From: Planctomycetota bacterium
GTDB lineage: Bacteria; Planctomycetota; Phycisphaerae; Phycisphaerales; UBA1924
Reading direction: 5' to 3'
Assembly (NCBI GenBank): GCA_018968885.1
Contig: JAGWZK010000008.1
Coordinates: 1-64,000 of the forward strand
Length of the DNA stretch: 64,000 nt
In this document: positions 27,904 through 36,633 of the stretch, piece after piece
How the letters are laid out: each line of letters starts with the position of its first letter
Numbering within the stretch: the first letter of the stretch is position 1
The notes under the pieces: generated by a model
What the model saw: only the letters and a program-made list of their open reading frames with translations
What the model was told of the DNA's origin: nothing
The model's database searches: none
Made by a program: the position numbers and the translations under genes

Positions 27904-28953
27904 ATGGCAAGCATTACCACCAGCGAAGACATCCGTACCCCTGCTGAAGTGAAGGAAAAGTGCGAACAGTTTCGCACCACGTTCAAGAAACTGCAGGATG
28001 AGATCGGCAAGGTCATCGTCGGTCACCGCGAAGTGGTCGAAGGAACGCTGATCTCCCTCTTTGCTGGCGGCAACATTCTGCTCGAAGGCGTGCCCGGCCT
28101 GGGTAAGACACTACTTGTGCGCACACTGGCACAGACATTGTCGCTGCCTTTCTCGCGTATTCAGTTCACGCCCGACCTGATGCCATCGGACGTCATCGGC
28201 ACCAACATCGTGATGGAAGATCCGCAGACGGGCCGCCGCAAGTTTGAGTTTCAGCGTGGCCCGATCTTTGCCCAGGTGGTGCTGGCGGACGAAATCAATC
28301 GCGCTACTCCCAAGACGCAGTCGGCACTCCTCGAAGCGATGCAGGAGCGGAGCGTTACGGTCGCTGGTGTGTCGTACAAGCTGGATAAGCCATTCATCGT
28401 GCTGGCAACGCAGAATCCCATCGAGCAGGAGGGTACGTATCCCCTTCCCGAAGCTCAGCTCGACCGCTTCATCTTCAAGATCACCGTCGGATATTCGCAG
28501 CTTGATGATCTGCTCACCGTGCTTGATCGCACCACAGGCCAGGCCGCGCCGGAGGCCCTCCCTGTGCTGGATGGGCGCAGCATTCTTGAGATGCAGAATC
28601 TGGTCCGAGGTGTGATCGTTGCTCCTCATGTCAAGGAATACGTCGCGCGGCTGGCCATGGCGACGCATCCTGGTGGGCCGTACGCTGCGGGGGGCGAGAA
28701 GGGTGTGACGAATAAGTACGTCCGCTGCGGTTCATCGCCGCGCGGTGCCCAGTCACTGCTCTTGGGTGGCAAGGTGAAGGCCCTGATCGAAGGACGCTAC
28801 CACGTGTCGTTTGCCGATGTGCGCGCGATTGCCCCCATGGCGCTGCGGCACCGCTTGATCCTGAACTTCGAGGCCGAGGCCGATCGCGTCAACCCGGATG
28901 ACCTTGTCGCCAAGATGATTGAGGCGACGCCGACGGAGCCGGTGAAGTCGTGA
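27904..28953 (+). CDS. MoxR family AAA+ ATPase
   Basis: 349 residues. Walker A is GVPGLGKT at residues 62-69, Walker B is VVLADE at 125-130, and sensor 1 is the FIVLATQNPIEQEGTYPLPEAQLDRF stretch in two parts near 165-190. A C-terminal lid domain follows. MoxR ATPases remodel or mature partner proteins, usually VWA and DUF58 proteins encoded nearby, as here. The ATG has AGAGGA four bases upstream. The preceding 128 bases contain no gene. Codon use is more balanced than in neighbours, as expected for a well-expressed gene. Confidence 0.95.
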   Translation: MASITTSEDIRTPAEVKEKCEQFRTTFKKLQDEIGKVIVGHREVVEGTLISLFAGGNILLEGVPGLGKTLLVRTLAQTLSLPFSRIQFTPDLMPSDVIGTNIVMEDPQTGRRKFEFQRGPIFAQVVLADEINRATPKTQSALLEAMQERSVTVAGVSYKLDKPFIVLATQNPIEQEGTYPLPEAQLDRFIFKITVGYSQLDDLLTVLDRTTGQAAPEALPVLDGRSILEMQNLVRGVIVAPHVKEYVARLAMATHPGGPYAAGGEKGVTNKYVRCGSSPRGAQSLLLGGKVKALIEGRYHVSFADVRAIAPMALRHRLILNFEAEADRVNPDDLVAKMIEATPTEPVKS

Positions 28954-29033
28954 GTGTGTTTGCCGCAAAGTTGTGAGTATTGAGCATGAGATTGCAGAAC
29001 ATGATGCACAGTTGCGTTGAGCGCGATCGACCA

Positions 29034-29396
29034 ATGTCTGGATTCATCGGGCGTTGGGTCTGCTTGGCATCGTGTACATTCCTTTCTGCCTGCACGACGC
29101 TCGACGCACGTGATCGTCAGGCCAATATCGCCGACACGCTGCGCGAGCGCTATCCCACCGGCACGGAACTCTCGGAGATCAAGGGCTCGCTCAGTTCCTT
29201 TGGGATGGAGAACGAACGCTACATCGAGGACAAGCGTCCTACAGGCGTCGTGATTCGCACACTCAAGGCCGATCTGACGCCGCGAAAGACTCCGGATTTC
29301 TGGCTGCAGGATCATGGTGAGGTGACGTTCTACTTCAACGCCGATCACAAACTCGAATACCTCAAGGTCAAGAAGTATCACGGAGAAAGGGACTGA
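29034..29396 (+). CDS. Small lipoprotein of the MoxR cluster
   Basis: 120 residues from ATG 29034, giving a short lipoprotein signal that ends in LSAC with the lipidated Cys at residue 20. ATG 28986 would lengthen the N-terminus by 16 residues without improving it. The mature part is charged, with a final strand DHGEVTFYFNADHKLEYLKV resembling small beta-sheet domains of the BamE type. No firm family. It lies between the MoxR gene and a second lipoprotein gene (four bases away), so it is very likely part of this operon. Confidence 0.65.
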   Translation: MSGFIGRWVCLASCTFLSACTTLDARDRQANIADTLRERYPTGTELSEIKGSLSSFGMENERYIEDKRPTGVVIRTLKADLTPRKTPDFWLQDHGEVTFYFNADHKLEYLKVKKYHGERD

Positions 29397-29399
29397 CTC

Positions 29400-29954
29400 A
29401 TGCCCATCCGTTGCATTCCATCATTTCGTCTTGCGGGTATGACTGCTGCTGCATCGCTTGCAGCAGTGCTGTGTGCCGGGTGCGCCGCCACCAGCACCAA
29501 TACCAATCCTGCACTTGCTGGCGGCTGGAGCACTCCTGCGGGAGAATCGTTCACCATCGCGCCGGATTCAACACTCGGCAATGTGATCGTCGCTCGTCGG
29601 CCCGATGACTCGCGCGTCACCTGTGGTCAGTTGCTCAACGTCGATGGGCGAACCGTGGCCCAGATCCGCGTCCTTGATGTCGCTCCGTCCGCGGATTCGC
29701 AAGTGGATCTGTACTCATTCGGCGTGCTGGAGCACACAGGCGATGTGCTCTTGCACCGTTCCATCCGTCCGGAGTGGTTCATGGCCCACGCCCGCGAGCA
29801 CAACGCCCGTTTCTTGCGCACTGACACTGTCAAACCCGGCAGTGGGGTGGCTCTCACGGCCAATCGTGGCGATCTCGAATCCCTCCTTCGCGCTGCGCTT
29901 GCTGACCCCACCGCCCTCGCCCCTGCGGAACATTTCACTCGAATCACCAAATAA
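29400..29954 (+). CDS. Probable lipoprotein of the MoxR cluster
   Basis: 184 residues. An N-terminal signal with a hydrophobic core ends in CAGC at about residue 28; the Cys at the -3 position makes the lipobox slightly unusual, so simple secretion is also possible. The mature part is beta-rich with no known motif. AAGGG lies nine bases before the ATG, and the start falls four bases after the previous stop. The next gene (DUF58) starts 22 bases downstream. Confidence 0.65.
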   Translation: MPIRCIPSFRLAGMTAAASLAAVLCAGCAATSTNTNPALAGGWSTPAGESFTIAPDSTLGNVIVARRPDDSRVTCGQLLNVDGRTVAQIRVLDVAPSADSQVDLYSFGVLEHTGDVLLHRSIRPEWFMAHAREHNARFLRTDTVKPGSGVALTANRGDLESLLRAALADPTALAPAEHFTRITK

Positions 29955-29976
29955 GTACTTACCCCCCACCCCACGC

Positions 29977-30900
29977 ATGCTCAAAGCCGCGTCACCACCC
30001 CGTCCCAAGTCCATCGAGGATCTCCTCGATGCGCGGCTCATCGCCCAGATCGAGCGTCTGGATATTACCAGCCGCAAGATGTTCTCGGGCAAGCTCATGG
30101 GCGAACGCCGCAGCAAGAAGCGCGGCCAATCTGTCGAGTTCGCCGACCATCGCCCCTACGTCATGGGTGATGACCTGCGTCGCATCGATTGGAACATCTA
30201 CGGCCGTCTCGATCGCCTCTTCATGAAGATCTTTCTTGAGGAAGAAGACCTCGGTCTGCACGTCGTGATCGATTCCTCGGCCAGTTGCGACACAGGCGAG
30301 CCGTCCAAGTACCTTTTCATGCAAAAGGCCGCGATGGCCCTGGGGTACATCGGCCTGGTGAACATGAACCGTGTCGCCGCCACCACCATGGGTGATGCCG
30401 AGGGGAGTGTCGCTGGCTCGATCAAAGACCTGCGCGGTCGCCGTCGCACACAGGATCTGTCACGCTTCATCTGCTCTATCGAACCACAAGGGGGTTACTC
30501 GTTTCGTGAGGCCGCCGAACGCATCGCCATCTCGCGCCGTGGCAAGGGTGTGATGATTATCTTCTCAGACTTCCTCTTTAAGGACGGTTACGAATCTGGC
30601 CTTCGACTTCTTACGGGTCGCGGCTACGACGTCATCTGCGTGCAGGTGCTCAGTCCTCAGGAAGTCGATCCCCCTATCGCCGGGGATCTTCGCCTCAAAG
30701 ATGTCGAGGACGGCGACTTTGCCGAAGTGACCATCGCCGCGCCGCTCATCAAGAAGTACAAGGCCACCGTCGCCGCGTATTGCCAGCAACTTCAGGAGTT
30801 CTGCACGCAGCGTGACATGGGCTACGTCTTCGCCAAGAGTGATCTTCCAATTGATCTGCTCCTGCTCGATTACCTGCGTCGGCGGGGGGTGCTGCAATGA
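29977..30900 (+). CDS. DUF58 domain protein
   Basis: 307 residues from ATG 29977; the frame extends upstream but overlaps the lipoprotein gene. The DUF58 core is clear: SGKLMGERRSKKRGQSVEFADHRPY in two parts near residues 35-60, then DDLRRIDWNIYGRLDRLFMK near 70. A VWA-like fold follows, with DSSASCD in the metal-site position and IIFSDFLFKDG near residue 195. DUF58 proteins are standard partners of MoxR ATPases and BatA proteins. Unlike many it has no membrane helices. The stop overlaps the next start by four bases (ATGA). Confidence 0.9.
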   Translation: MLKAASPPRPKSIEDLLDARLIAQIERLDITSRKMFSGKLMGERRSKKRGQSVEFADHRPYVMGDDLRRIDWNIYGRLDRLFMKIFLEEEDLGLHVVIDSSASCDTGEPSKYLFMQKAAMALGYIGLVNMNRVAATTMGDAEGSVAGSIKDLRGRRRTQDLSRFICSIEPQGGYSFREAAERIAISRRGKGVMIIFSDFLFKDGYESGLRLLTGRGYDVICVQVLSPQEVDPPIAGDLRLKDVEDGDFAEVTIAAPLIKKYKATVAAYCQQLQEFCTQRDMGYVFAKSDLPIDLLLLDYLRRRGVLQ

Positions 30901-33047
30901 CCTGGCTTTCCCCACTCCTCGCCGGTATCGCCGCAGCGATCGCGATTCCCACTCTTCTCATTCTCTATTTCCTCAAGTTGCGCCGCCGCGACCTGGAAGT
31001 TTCCACCACGTTGTTGTGGAAAAAGGCCATCGAAGATCTGCAAGCCAACGCACCCTTCCAGAAGCTCCGCCGCAATTTGCTGCTCTTTCTGCAATTGCTC
31101 ATCCTTGCTGCTGCGCTGCTGGCGATCGGTCAGCCCCAGATCAAGGGCAACATCAACGCAGGCCAGAAATTCGTCATCCTCATCGATCGTTCCGCCAGTA
31201 TGCAATCCGTGGATGAGGTCGATGGCAAGCAGATGCGCTCGCGTCTGGACGCGGCCAAAGAGCAGGCCCGCGCCCTGGTCGATTCCATGCGCGAGCCGAC
31301 AAAGCTCAAGATCTCTGCCGATGAATCCAGCGATGAGGCCATGCTCATTGCCTTTGATTCGACCGCCGAAGTGCGTCAGCAATTCACCAGCGACAAGGCC
31401 TCCCTCCGCGCTGCCATCGATGCTATCGAAACCACCGATGGCCCCGGGCTTCTCACCGAGGCCGTGCAACTCGCCAGGGCCCACGCTCCCAAGCGCATCA
31501 TCGAGGGCAAAACCGTCGAAGGTCTCAGCGATGAAGCCAGTGCCGTCACGCTTCACCTTTGGACTGATGGCCGCCTCTCCGATGCCGAGCGCGCAGGCGT
31601 CAGCCCGCAGGACGAAGTCGTCCTGCACAAAGTCGGCAGCAACGAATCTCCCAATCTCGGCGTCGTCACCCTGCGTTCTGAACGCTCCTTTGAAGACGCT
31701 GGCAAGCTCACCATCTTTGTGGGCATCGAATCCACCGATCGCACACCTCGCACCGTCGATGCCGAACTCACCATCAACGGCCAACCCGCCGCGATCAAGT
31801 CGATTCAGATTCCCGCCGCCACCGTCTCCCGTACTGGCGAAGAAAAGAAAGAGGGTGCTGAAGGCAGCGCCGATGCCCGCCCCGTCACCGAGGTCGTCAA
31901 ATCCGGTTCCGGTGGTGTGGTCTTTCAGCTCGATCGCTACGAAGGTGGTCTGGCCACCGTCAAGCTTCGCACCCCCGGCACGGACAGCGCGCCCACCGGC
32001 GATGTCTTCAGCGTCGATGATCAGGCCTCCATCGTCCTCGCCCCTGCAAAGAAGCTCCGCCTCGCCATGGTCTCTGGTGGCAATCTCTTCCTGCGCACGG
32101 CCCTTGAAGGCATCCCCACCGCCAAGTTTGATTCCTACGCCACCGCCGATTTTGAATCCAAACTGCGTGCCCGCACGCTTCCTGAGTATGACTGCATTGT
32201 GCTCGATGGGTACGTCCCGCCTGCCGAGCTCTGCACCGGTTCTGCGGGCCTGCCTCCTGGACGCTGGCTTCTCCTTGGTACCGCCCCGCAACCATCCAGC
32301 GGCATGATCGTCGGCCTCCCTCAAGGCCCCGCCAAATTCATCGAGTGGAAGAAAGATCACCCCGCGCTCCGTCAGGTCAATCTCGACGAACCCACCATCG
32401 GTGATTTGCCCCTCGTCACCATCACCCCCGGCTCATCCTCTGTCGCCATCGCCAACACCGATAAAGGTCCTGGCATTGTCTTTGTCGGTAGCATCGACAC
32501 ACGAGCTGTCGTCGTCCCCTTTGATGTTTCCAAGAGCGATTGGCCCTTCAACCTCTCCTGGGTCATCTTCCTGGCCAGCAGCACTCGCGCGCTTGGTGAC
32601 GACGCCGCCGGTTCGGCTGGCTCTGGATCCCAGGCCTTGCAACCCAACAACATTCTCTCCGATCGCATTCCCCAGGGCGCGACCGATGCCCGCATCCGCA
32701 TTCCCGGCGGAGACATTTCCCCCCTCGCTCCCGCTCCTGATGGCGCAGTGGTCTTTGGTCCCATTCGTCAGCAGGGTGTCTACGAAATCTCCTGGTCTGG
32801 TCAGGCAGGACCCCTCGATCGCCAGGAGGGTGGCACGGCCAAGCGTCTCTACGCCGCCAATCTTCTTGATGAGTATGAATCCAACATCACCTCGTCCAAT
32901 GTGCTGAATCTCCGCGATCGCGATGTCACCGCACGCTCGGAAAACCAGATCACGGCAGATCGGAAGCTCTGGCCATGGCTCCTTCTGGCTGCGCTCGCCA
33001 TCGTGGTCTTTGAGTGGTTTATCTACAACCGCAAGGTCTATGTCTGA
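30897..33047 (+). CDS. BatA-like membrane protein with VWA domain
   Basis: 716 residues. The N-terminal aerotolerance-regulator domain has helices at about 5-25 and 60-78, with the typical RRRDLEVSTTLLWKK between them. A VWA domain follows with the metal-site motif DRSAS at residues 97-101. The rest is a large periplasmic region, and a last membrane helix covers about 690-712. Bat/MoxR clusters in other bacteria are linked to stress tolerance and assembly of envelope complexes. The first bases overlap the DUF58 stop (ATGA), and its own stop overlaps the next start (TGATG), so expression is translationally coupled on both sides. Confidence 0.9.
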   Translation: MTWLSPLLAGIAAAIAIPTLLILYFLKLRRRDLEVSTTLLWKKAIEDLQANAPFQKLRRNLLLFLQLLILAAALLAIGQPQIKGNINAGQKFVILIDRSASMQSVDEVDGKQMRSRLDAAKEQARALVDSMREPTKLKISADESSDEAMLIAFDSTAEVRQQFTSDKASLRAAIDAIETTDGPGLLTEAVQLARAHAPKRIIEGKTVEGLSDEASAVTLHLWTDGRLSDAERAGVSPQDEVVLHKVGSNESPNLGVVTLRSERSFEDAGKLTIFVGIESTDRTPRTVDAELTINGQPAAIKSIQIPAATVSRTGEEKKEGAEGSADARPVTEVVKSGSGGVVFQLDRYEGGLATVKLRTPGTDSAPTGDVFSVDDQASIVLAPAKKLRLAMVSGGNLFLRTALEGIPTAKFDSYATADFESKLRARTLPEYDCIVLDGYVPPAELCTGSAGLPPGRWLLLGTAPQPSSGMIVGLPQGPAKFIEWKKDHPALRQVNLDEPTIGDLPLVTITPGSSSVAIANTDKGPGIVFVGSIDTRAVVVPFDVSKSDWPFNLSWVIFLASSTRALGDDAAGSAGSGSQALQPNNILSDRIPQGATDARIRIPGGDISPLAPAPDGAVVFGPIRQQGVYEISWSGQAGPLDRQEGGTAKRLYAANLLDEYESNITSSNVLNLRDRDVTARSENQITADRKLWPWLLLAALAIVVFEWFIYNRKVYV

Positions 33048-35653
33048 TGTTCATCTCGTCGTGGCGAGTCGTGTTCTTCATTCTTGCCACGTTGATGACG
33101 TCGCTCACATCCATTGCTCGCGCTGCCGATCCGCCGATTGCGCGGCTCACTTCGGTGCAATTCGGCTTTGATGGTCGCATGCAGCCAGAGCGCTGGGCCC
33201 CGCTGCGCATCACCATCGATGCTGTGCAGCGTCCCTTCTCCGGCCTTCTCATCATTTCGTATCCGCAGGACCAAACCCAGAACGCGGTCCTTCGTGTCGC
33301 TGCTGCGGGCACGCCAGGGGTTGCCACACCCATTGACACGGCCATCTGCCTCAAACGCCATCCCGCCACCATCGGTATCACGCTTCTTGACGAACGTGGC
33401 AACCTTGTGGATCGTCTCCGCTTTGGCAGCACGTCTCAGTTTCCTGATGCTCCACCCTTCACCTTTGATGAGCGCGAAGGGTTGGTCGTCTGCATCGGCC
33501 GTGTCTCACCTCACCGCCACATCGAGCCCCTCGAACTCGCGCCCGATTCGCAGGATCAGTCCGATTACTACCGCCAAGTGCAGGAGCCATCCAATGCGCG
33601 CATGGGTGAAATTCGTGCCATGCGCCTGGGCTCTTTGCACACTGCCGAGGCCGATCCATTCGCGCTTCCCACCAATTGGGCCGCCTATGACACCGCCGAG
33701 GCCATCGTCCTCCGCACCGAAGAGCTTTCCGACCGCATTTCCACCGCATCGCGGCAGGCGATTCTGCAATGGGTGCAAAGTGGCGGCCGACTTGTGCTGG
33801 TTGTCGATCAACCTGGTGATCTGTGGCGCACATGGCTTCCCGATGGGATGGCTTCCTTCATCACTCTTGCAGATCCTCAGCGCGTGCCGGTTCCCTCGGT
33901 CTGGCAGGATGTCATGTCCAATCCGGATCGTTCTGCTTTCACCTTTGTCACCAGAGCCAACAAAGCGGCGCAGACCACTTCCAACACCCCCAACACTCCC
34001 AGCCTGACTCCTCCAGCTCCCACATCGGAATCAGAAACGCCCGCTTCTGATCCCACTCCAGTTCCTGACACGCCCGTTGAGACTTCCGCTGATCCCGAGC
34101 CCACGTCCAATCTCGGCGGGCCCAGCTCTATGACCGAGCGGCTCAAGGTGTACAACTCAACCTTCACTCCCGCTGATTCCATTCTTGCTCGTCCTATCAC
34201 TCTTGCGCCGCAACTAAAAAACAGCGGCTGGACGACTGCCACGCGCATCGACACCTCAATAGTGCGTCCTCCTGGTCCGGCGCACTCAAGCGGCACATCC
34301 AAGGAATCTTCAGGTCCAGCCCTCATCGCTCACGGACCCGTCGGCCTTGGGTATGTCACCATTCTCACCGCCGACCCCACGCTTGCCGCCGCGACACCGT
34401 CGCCTGAGCCCGCGCGTCGCGTCTGGCTCTCTGCTCTTGAGCCTGCGCTTGCCGATTACCTCTCACTTCCCCTGATCCCAGCCAACGCCCGCCACCAGTG
34501 GTGGGGGGGGTGGACTGGTGGCACCAGTGGCAGCAACGACTTTCAATCCCGCGCCATCACCAAGGAACTCAACGCTCTGGCCGATCACCCCGGCAAGAAC
34601 CTCGATCCTCTCGCCGTTCTCATCGCGCTGTTGGTGTGTGCACTCCTCCTGGCACTGCTGCTGGGTCCTATCGATGGATTGGTGCTGCACGCCAAGCGCA
34701 AGCTGCATTTCTCCTGGGCCACCGCACTCTTCTGGATTGTGGTTGTTTCGCTGATTGCCGGATTTGTGCCATATTTCCTGCGAGGCAATCTCCCCACCAT
34801 GCGCATCACTCATGCCGTCGATGATGTGGTCATCGACTTCGGTGGCAGTGCCGGTTGGCGTACCACTCTCTACGGCCTATTTGCTTCGCACCCCGGCTCG
34901 CGACCTCTCATCGCGCCTCCTGACGAGCCAACTTCCGGTGCCGCATTTCGAGGTGTCGCCGTCGGCGAATACTGGAATACGTCCACACCGATCTTCACAC
35001 CCATCGATCTGGTGCAGAGCAGCACGCTTTCACCCCGCGGCTCAGAAACCTCACTCTGGCCCCTTCCCCTCAGTCAGGGGCAATGGTCTTTCCGCAACGC
35101 ACTCTCTGTTGGCCCCATCTCTATTGTCGAAGATCGCATGCCCATCCGTGCTCGCGCGATTCGCATCGATGAGCATTCGATTCGAGTTGAAGTTGAGGGG
35201 ACACCGCTTGCGCCGCCGAGTGTGTGCACCCTGACGTCTGGTGAGTTGCGACATTCAAATCTCACGGCTCTGAGCGACCTTGCAGTTCCAGATCGCCCCG
35301 GTGAGCTTTCCTTCCGGGAGATCAAGCCAGTTGCGGATCGCATCCCCGCGTATTCAGATTCCTCAAGTTCCGCAGCGACAGAGCTAAGACGATTTGACCC
35401 AACGCGATCAAAAGCGGAAGGACGGGTGTACGGAACAGAAATCGACCTCCCCGGCATTCAGCGCCACGATCTCGCCATCGAATCGCGTCTCGCCACCGGT
35501 CGCTGGGCCCTCATTACGCTCACCTGCAAGATCGAAATCCCCTCTGTGCCAGGTGGCGAAAGAGCCCGCGAAATGCACACCCGCACCTATCGCCTCCTCG
35601 TCCCCATCGAAGGCAGCGCGACTCCTCTCACCGATTCTGGAGCCACGCCATGA
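33047..35653 (+). CDS. Large secreted/membrane protein of the MoxR-ABC cluster
   Basis: 868 residues from ATG 33047. A signal peptide of about 27 residues ends ARA. A large N-terminal extracytoplasmic region (to about 530) includes an amidotransferase-like segment (RLVLVVDQPGDLW) and a Pro/Thr/Ser-rich disordered linker (about 310-365). Two close membrane helices lie near 527-546 and 560-582, followed by a C-terminal domain of about 280 residues. No catalytic residues can be assigned. It overlaps both neighbours (1 base before, 4 bases after) and so belongs to the same machine; a periplasmic partner of the BatA protein and the ABC transporter is likely. Confidence 0.75.
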   Translation: MFISSWRVVFFILATLMTSLTSIARAADPPIARLTSVQFGFDGRMQPERWAPLRITIDAVQRPFSGLLIISYPQDQTQNAVLRVAAAGTPGVATPIDTAICLKRHPATIGITLLDERGNLVDRLRFGSTSQFPDAPPFTFDEREGLVVCIGRVSPHRHIEPLELAPDSQDQSDYYRQVQEPSNARMGEIRAMRLGSLHTAEADPFALPTNWAAYDTAEAIVLRTEELSDRISTASRQAILQWVQSGGRLVLVVDQPGDLWRTWLPDGMASFITLADPQRVPVPSVWQDVMSNPDRSAFTFVTRANKAAQTTSNTPNTPSLTPPAPTSESETPASDPTPVPDTPVETSADPEPTSNLGGPSSMTERLKVYNSTFTPADSILARPITLAPQLKNSGWTTATRIDTSIVRPPGPAHSSGTSKESSGPALIAHGPVGLGYVTILTADPTLAAATPSPEPARRVWLSALEPALADYLSLPLIPANARHQWWGGWTGGTSGSNDFQSRAITKELNALADHPGKNLDPLAVLIALLVCALLLALLLGPIDGLVLHAKRKLHFSWATALFWIVVVSLIAGFVPYFLRGNLPTMRITHAVDDVVIDFGGSAGWRTTLYGLFASHPGSRPLIAPPDEPTSGAAFRGVAVGEYWNTSTPIFTPIDLVQSSTLSPRGSETSLWPLPLSQGQWSFRNALSVGPISIVEDRMPIRARAIRIDEHSIRVEVEGTPLAPPSVCTLTSGELRHSNLTALSDLAVPDRPGELSFREIKPVADRIPAYSDSSSSAATELRRFDPTRSKAEGRVYGTEIDLPGIQRHDLAIESRLATGRWALITLTCKIEIPSVPGGERAREMHTRTYRLLVPIEGSATPLTDSGATP

Positions 35654-36633
35654 TCGAACTGAAGAAGCTCCGCAAGTCTTTTTTCGTCGGCGGCAAGAAT
35701 TTGCACGCTCTTGATGGCATTGATCTCTCCATCGGCCCCGGTGAAGTCTTCGGTTTCATCGGTCCTAATGGCGCTGGCAAATCCACCACCATGCGCATCC
35801 TCTCGGGATTGCTTCGCCAGAATAGTGGCACGGCCACCGTCAACGGTCTCGACACCCTCACCGATGGCGATGCCATCCGCCGCATTATCGGGTATATGCC
35901 TGATTTTCTTGGTGTCTATGACGACCTCACCGTTGATGAGTATCTTCAGTTCTTCGCCGCCGCCTTCAAGATCCCCCGCTCTGATCGTCGTCGCATCGTC
36001 GATCAGGTTCTCGAACTCACCGATCTCACTTCCAAACGCGCTGCGATGGTCGATTCTCTCTCTCGCGGCATGCAGCAGCGCCTCGGCATAGCCCGCGTCC
36101 TCATTCATGATCCCAAAGTCCTGCTTCTTGATGAACCCGCCAGTGGCCTGGACCCTCGCGCCCGCATCGAAATGCGCTCGCTGATCACCGAACTCGGTCG
36201 CATGGGAAAGACCATCATGGTCTCCTCACACATCCTCACCGAACTTGGCGAGATGTGCACATCCTTGGGCATGATCGAACGTGGCAAACTGCTCTTTGCC
36301 GGTTCTCTGCAGGATGCCTTTGCCCGGGTCCGCGCTGCTGGTGCTGTCCGCGAACGCATCATTGTTGAGATCGAAGCGCCCGCCAATCTCGAAGCGCCCG
36401 ATACCCGCTCCTTGGCCACTGCCGCGCTGCTTGCCGACAGCCGCGTGCAATCCATCGATAAAGAGCCGCAGCACCCCGGGGCACTCAGCATCGAGCTCAC
36501 TCCCGGTGAACACGGGCACCACTTTGTCTTTCAGATTCTCGATCGCGCGGGTGTGCAGGTTCGCTCTTTCACGCCCCAGACCCTCAAGCTCGAAGACGCT
36601 TTCCTCAAACTCACCACCGGAGCGCTGCAATGA
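35650..36633 (+). CDS. ABC transporter ATP-binding protein
   Basis: 327 residues. Walker A GPNGAGKST at 39-47, the signature LSRGMQQR near 137 and Walker B VLLLDEPASGLDP near 158 are all intact, with the switch His in SSHIL. An extra C-terminal domain of about 110 residues follows, as in ABC-2 type exporters of the NatA/CcmA group. It pairs with the permease encoded next (ATGA overlap). Position in a MoxR/DUF58/VWA operon suggests an envelope-related rather than nutrient role. Confidence 0.93.
   Translation: MIELKKLRKSFFVGGKNLHALDGIDLSIGPGEVFGFIGPNGAGKSTTMRILSGLLRQNSGTATVNGLDTLTDGDAIRRIIGYMPDFLGVYDDLTVDEYLQFFAAAFKIPRSDRRRIVDQVLELTDLTSKRAAMVDSLSRGMQQRLGIARVLIHDPKVLLLDEPASGLDPRARIEMRSLITELGRMGKTIMVSSHILTELGEMCTSLGMIERGKLLFAGSLQDAFARVRAAGAVRERIIVEIEAPANLEAPDTRSLATAALLADSRVQSIDKEPQHPGALSIELTPGEHGHHFVFQILDRAGVQVRSFTPQTLKLEDAFLKLTTGALQ

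Noticed and set aside
30870-32360. A 496-codon open frame on the minus strand, Gly/Asp-rich
   Set aside because: It is antisense to the BatA-like VWA gene, which has intact motifs, membrane helices and coupled starts; the antisense product has no family features.
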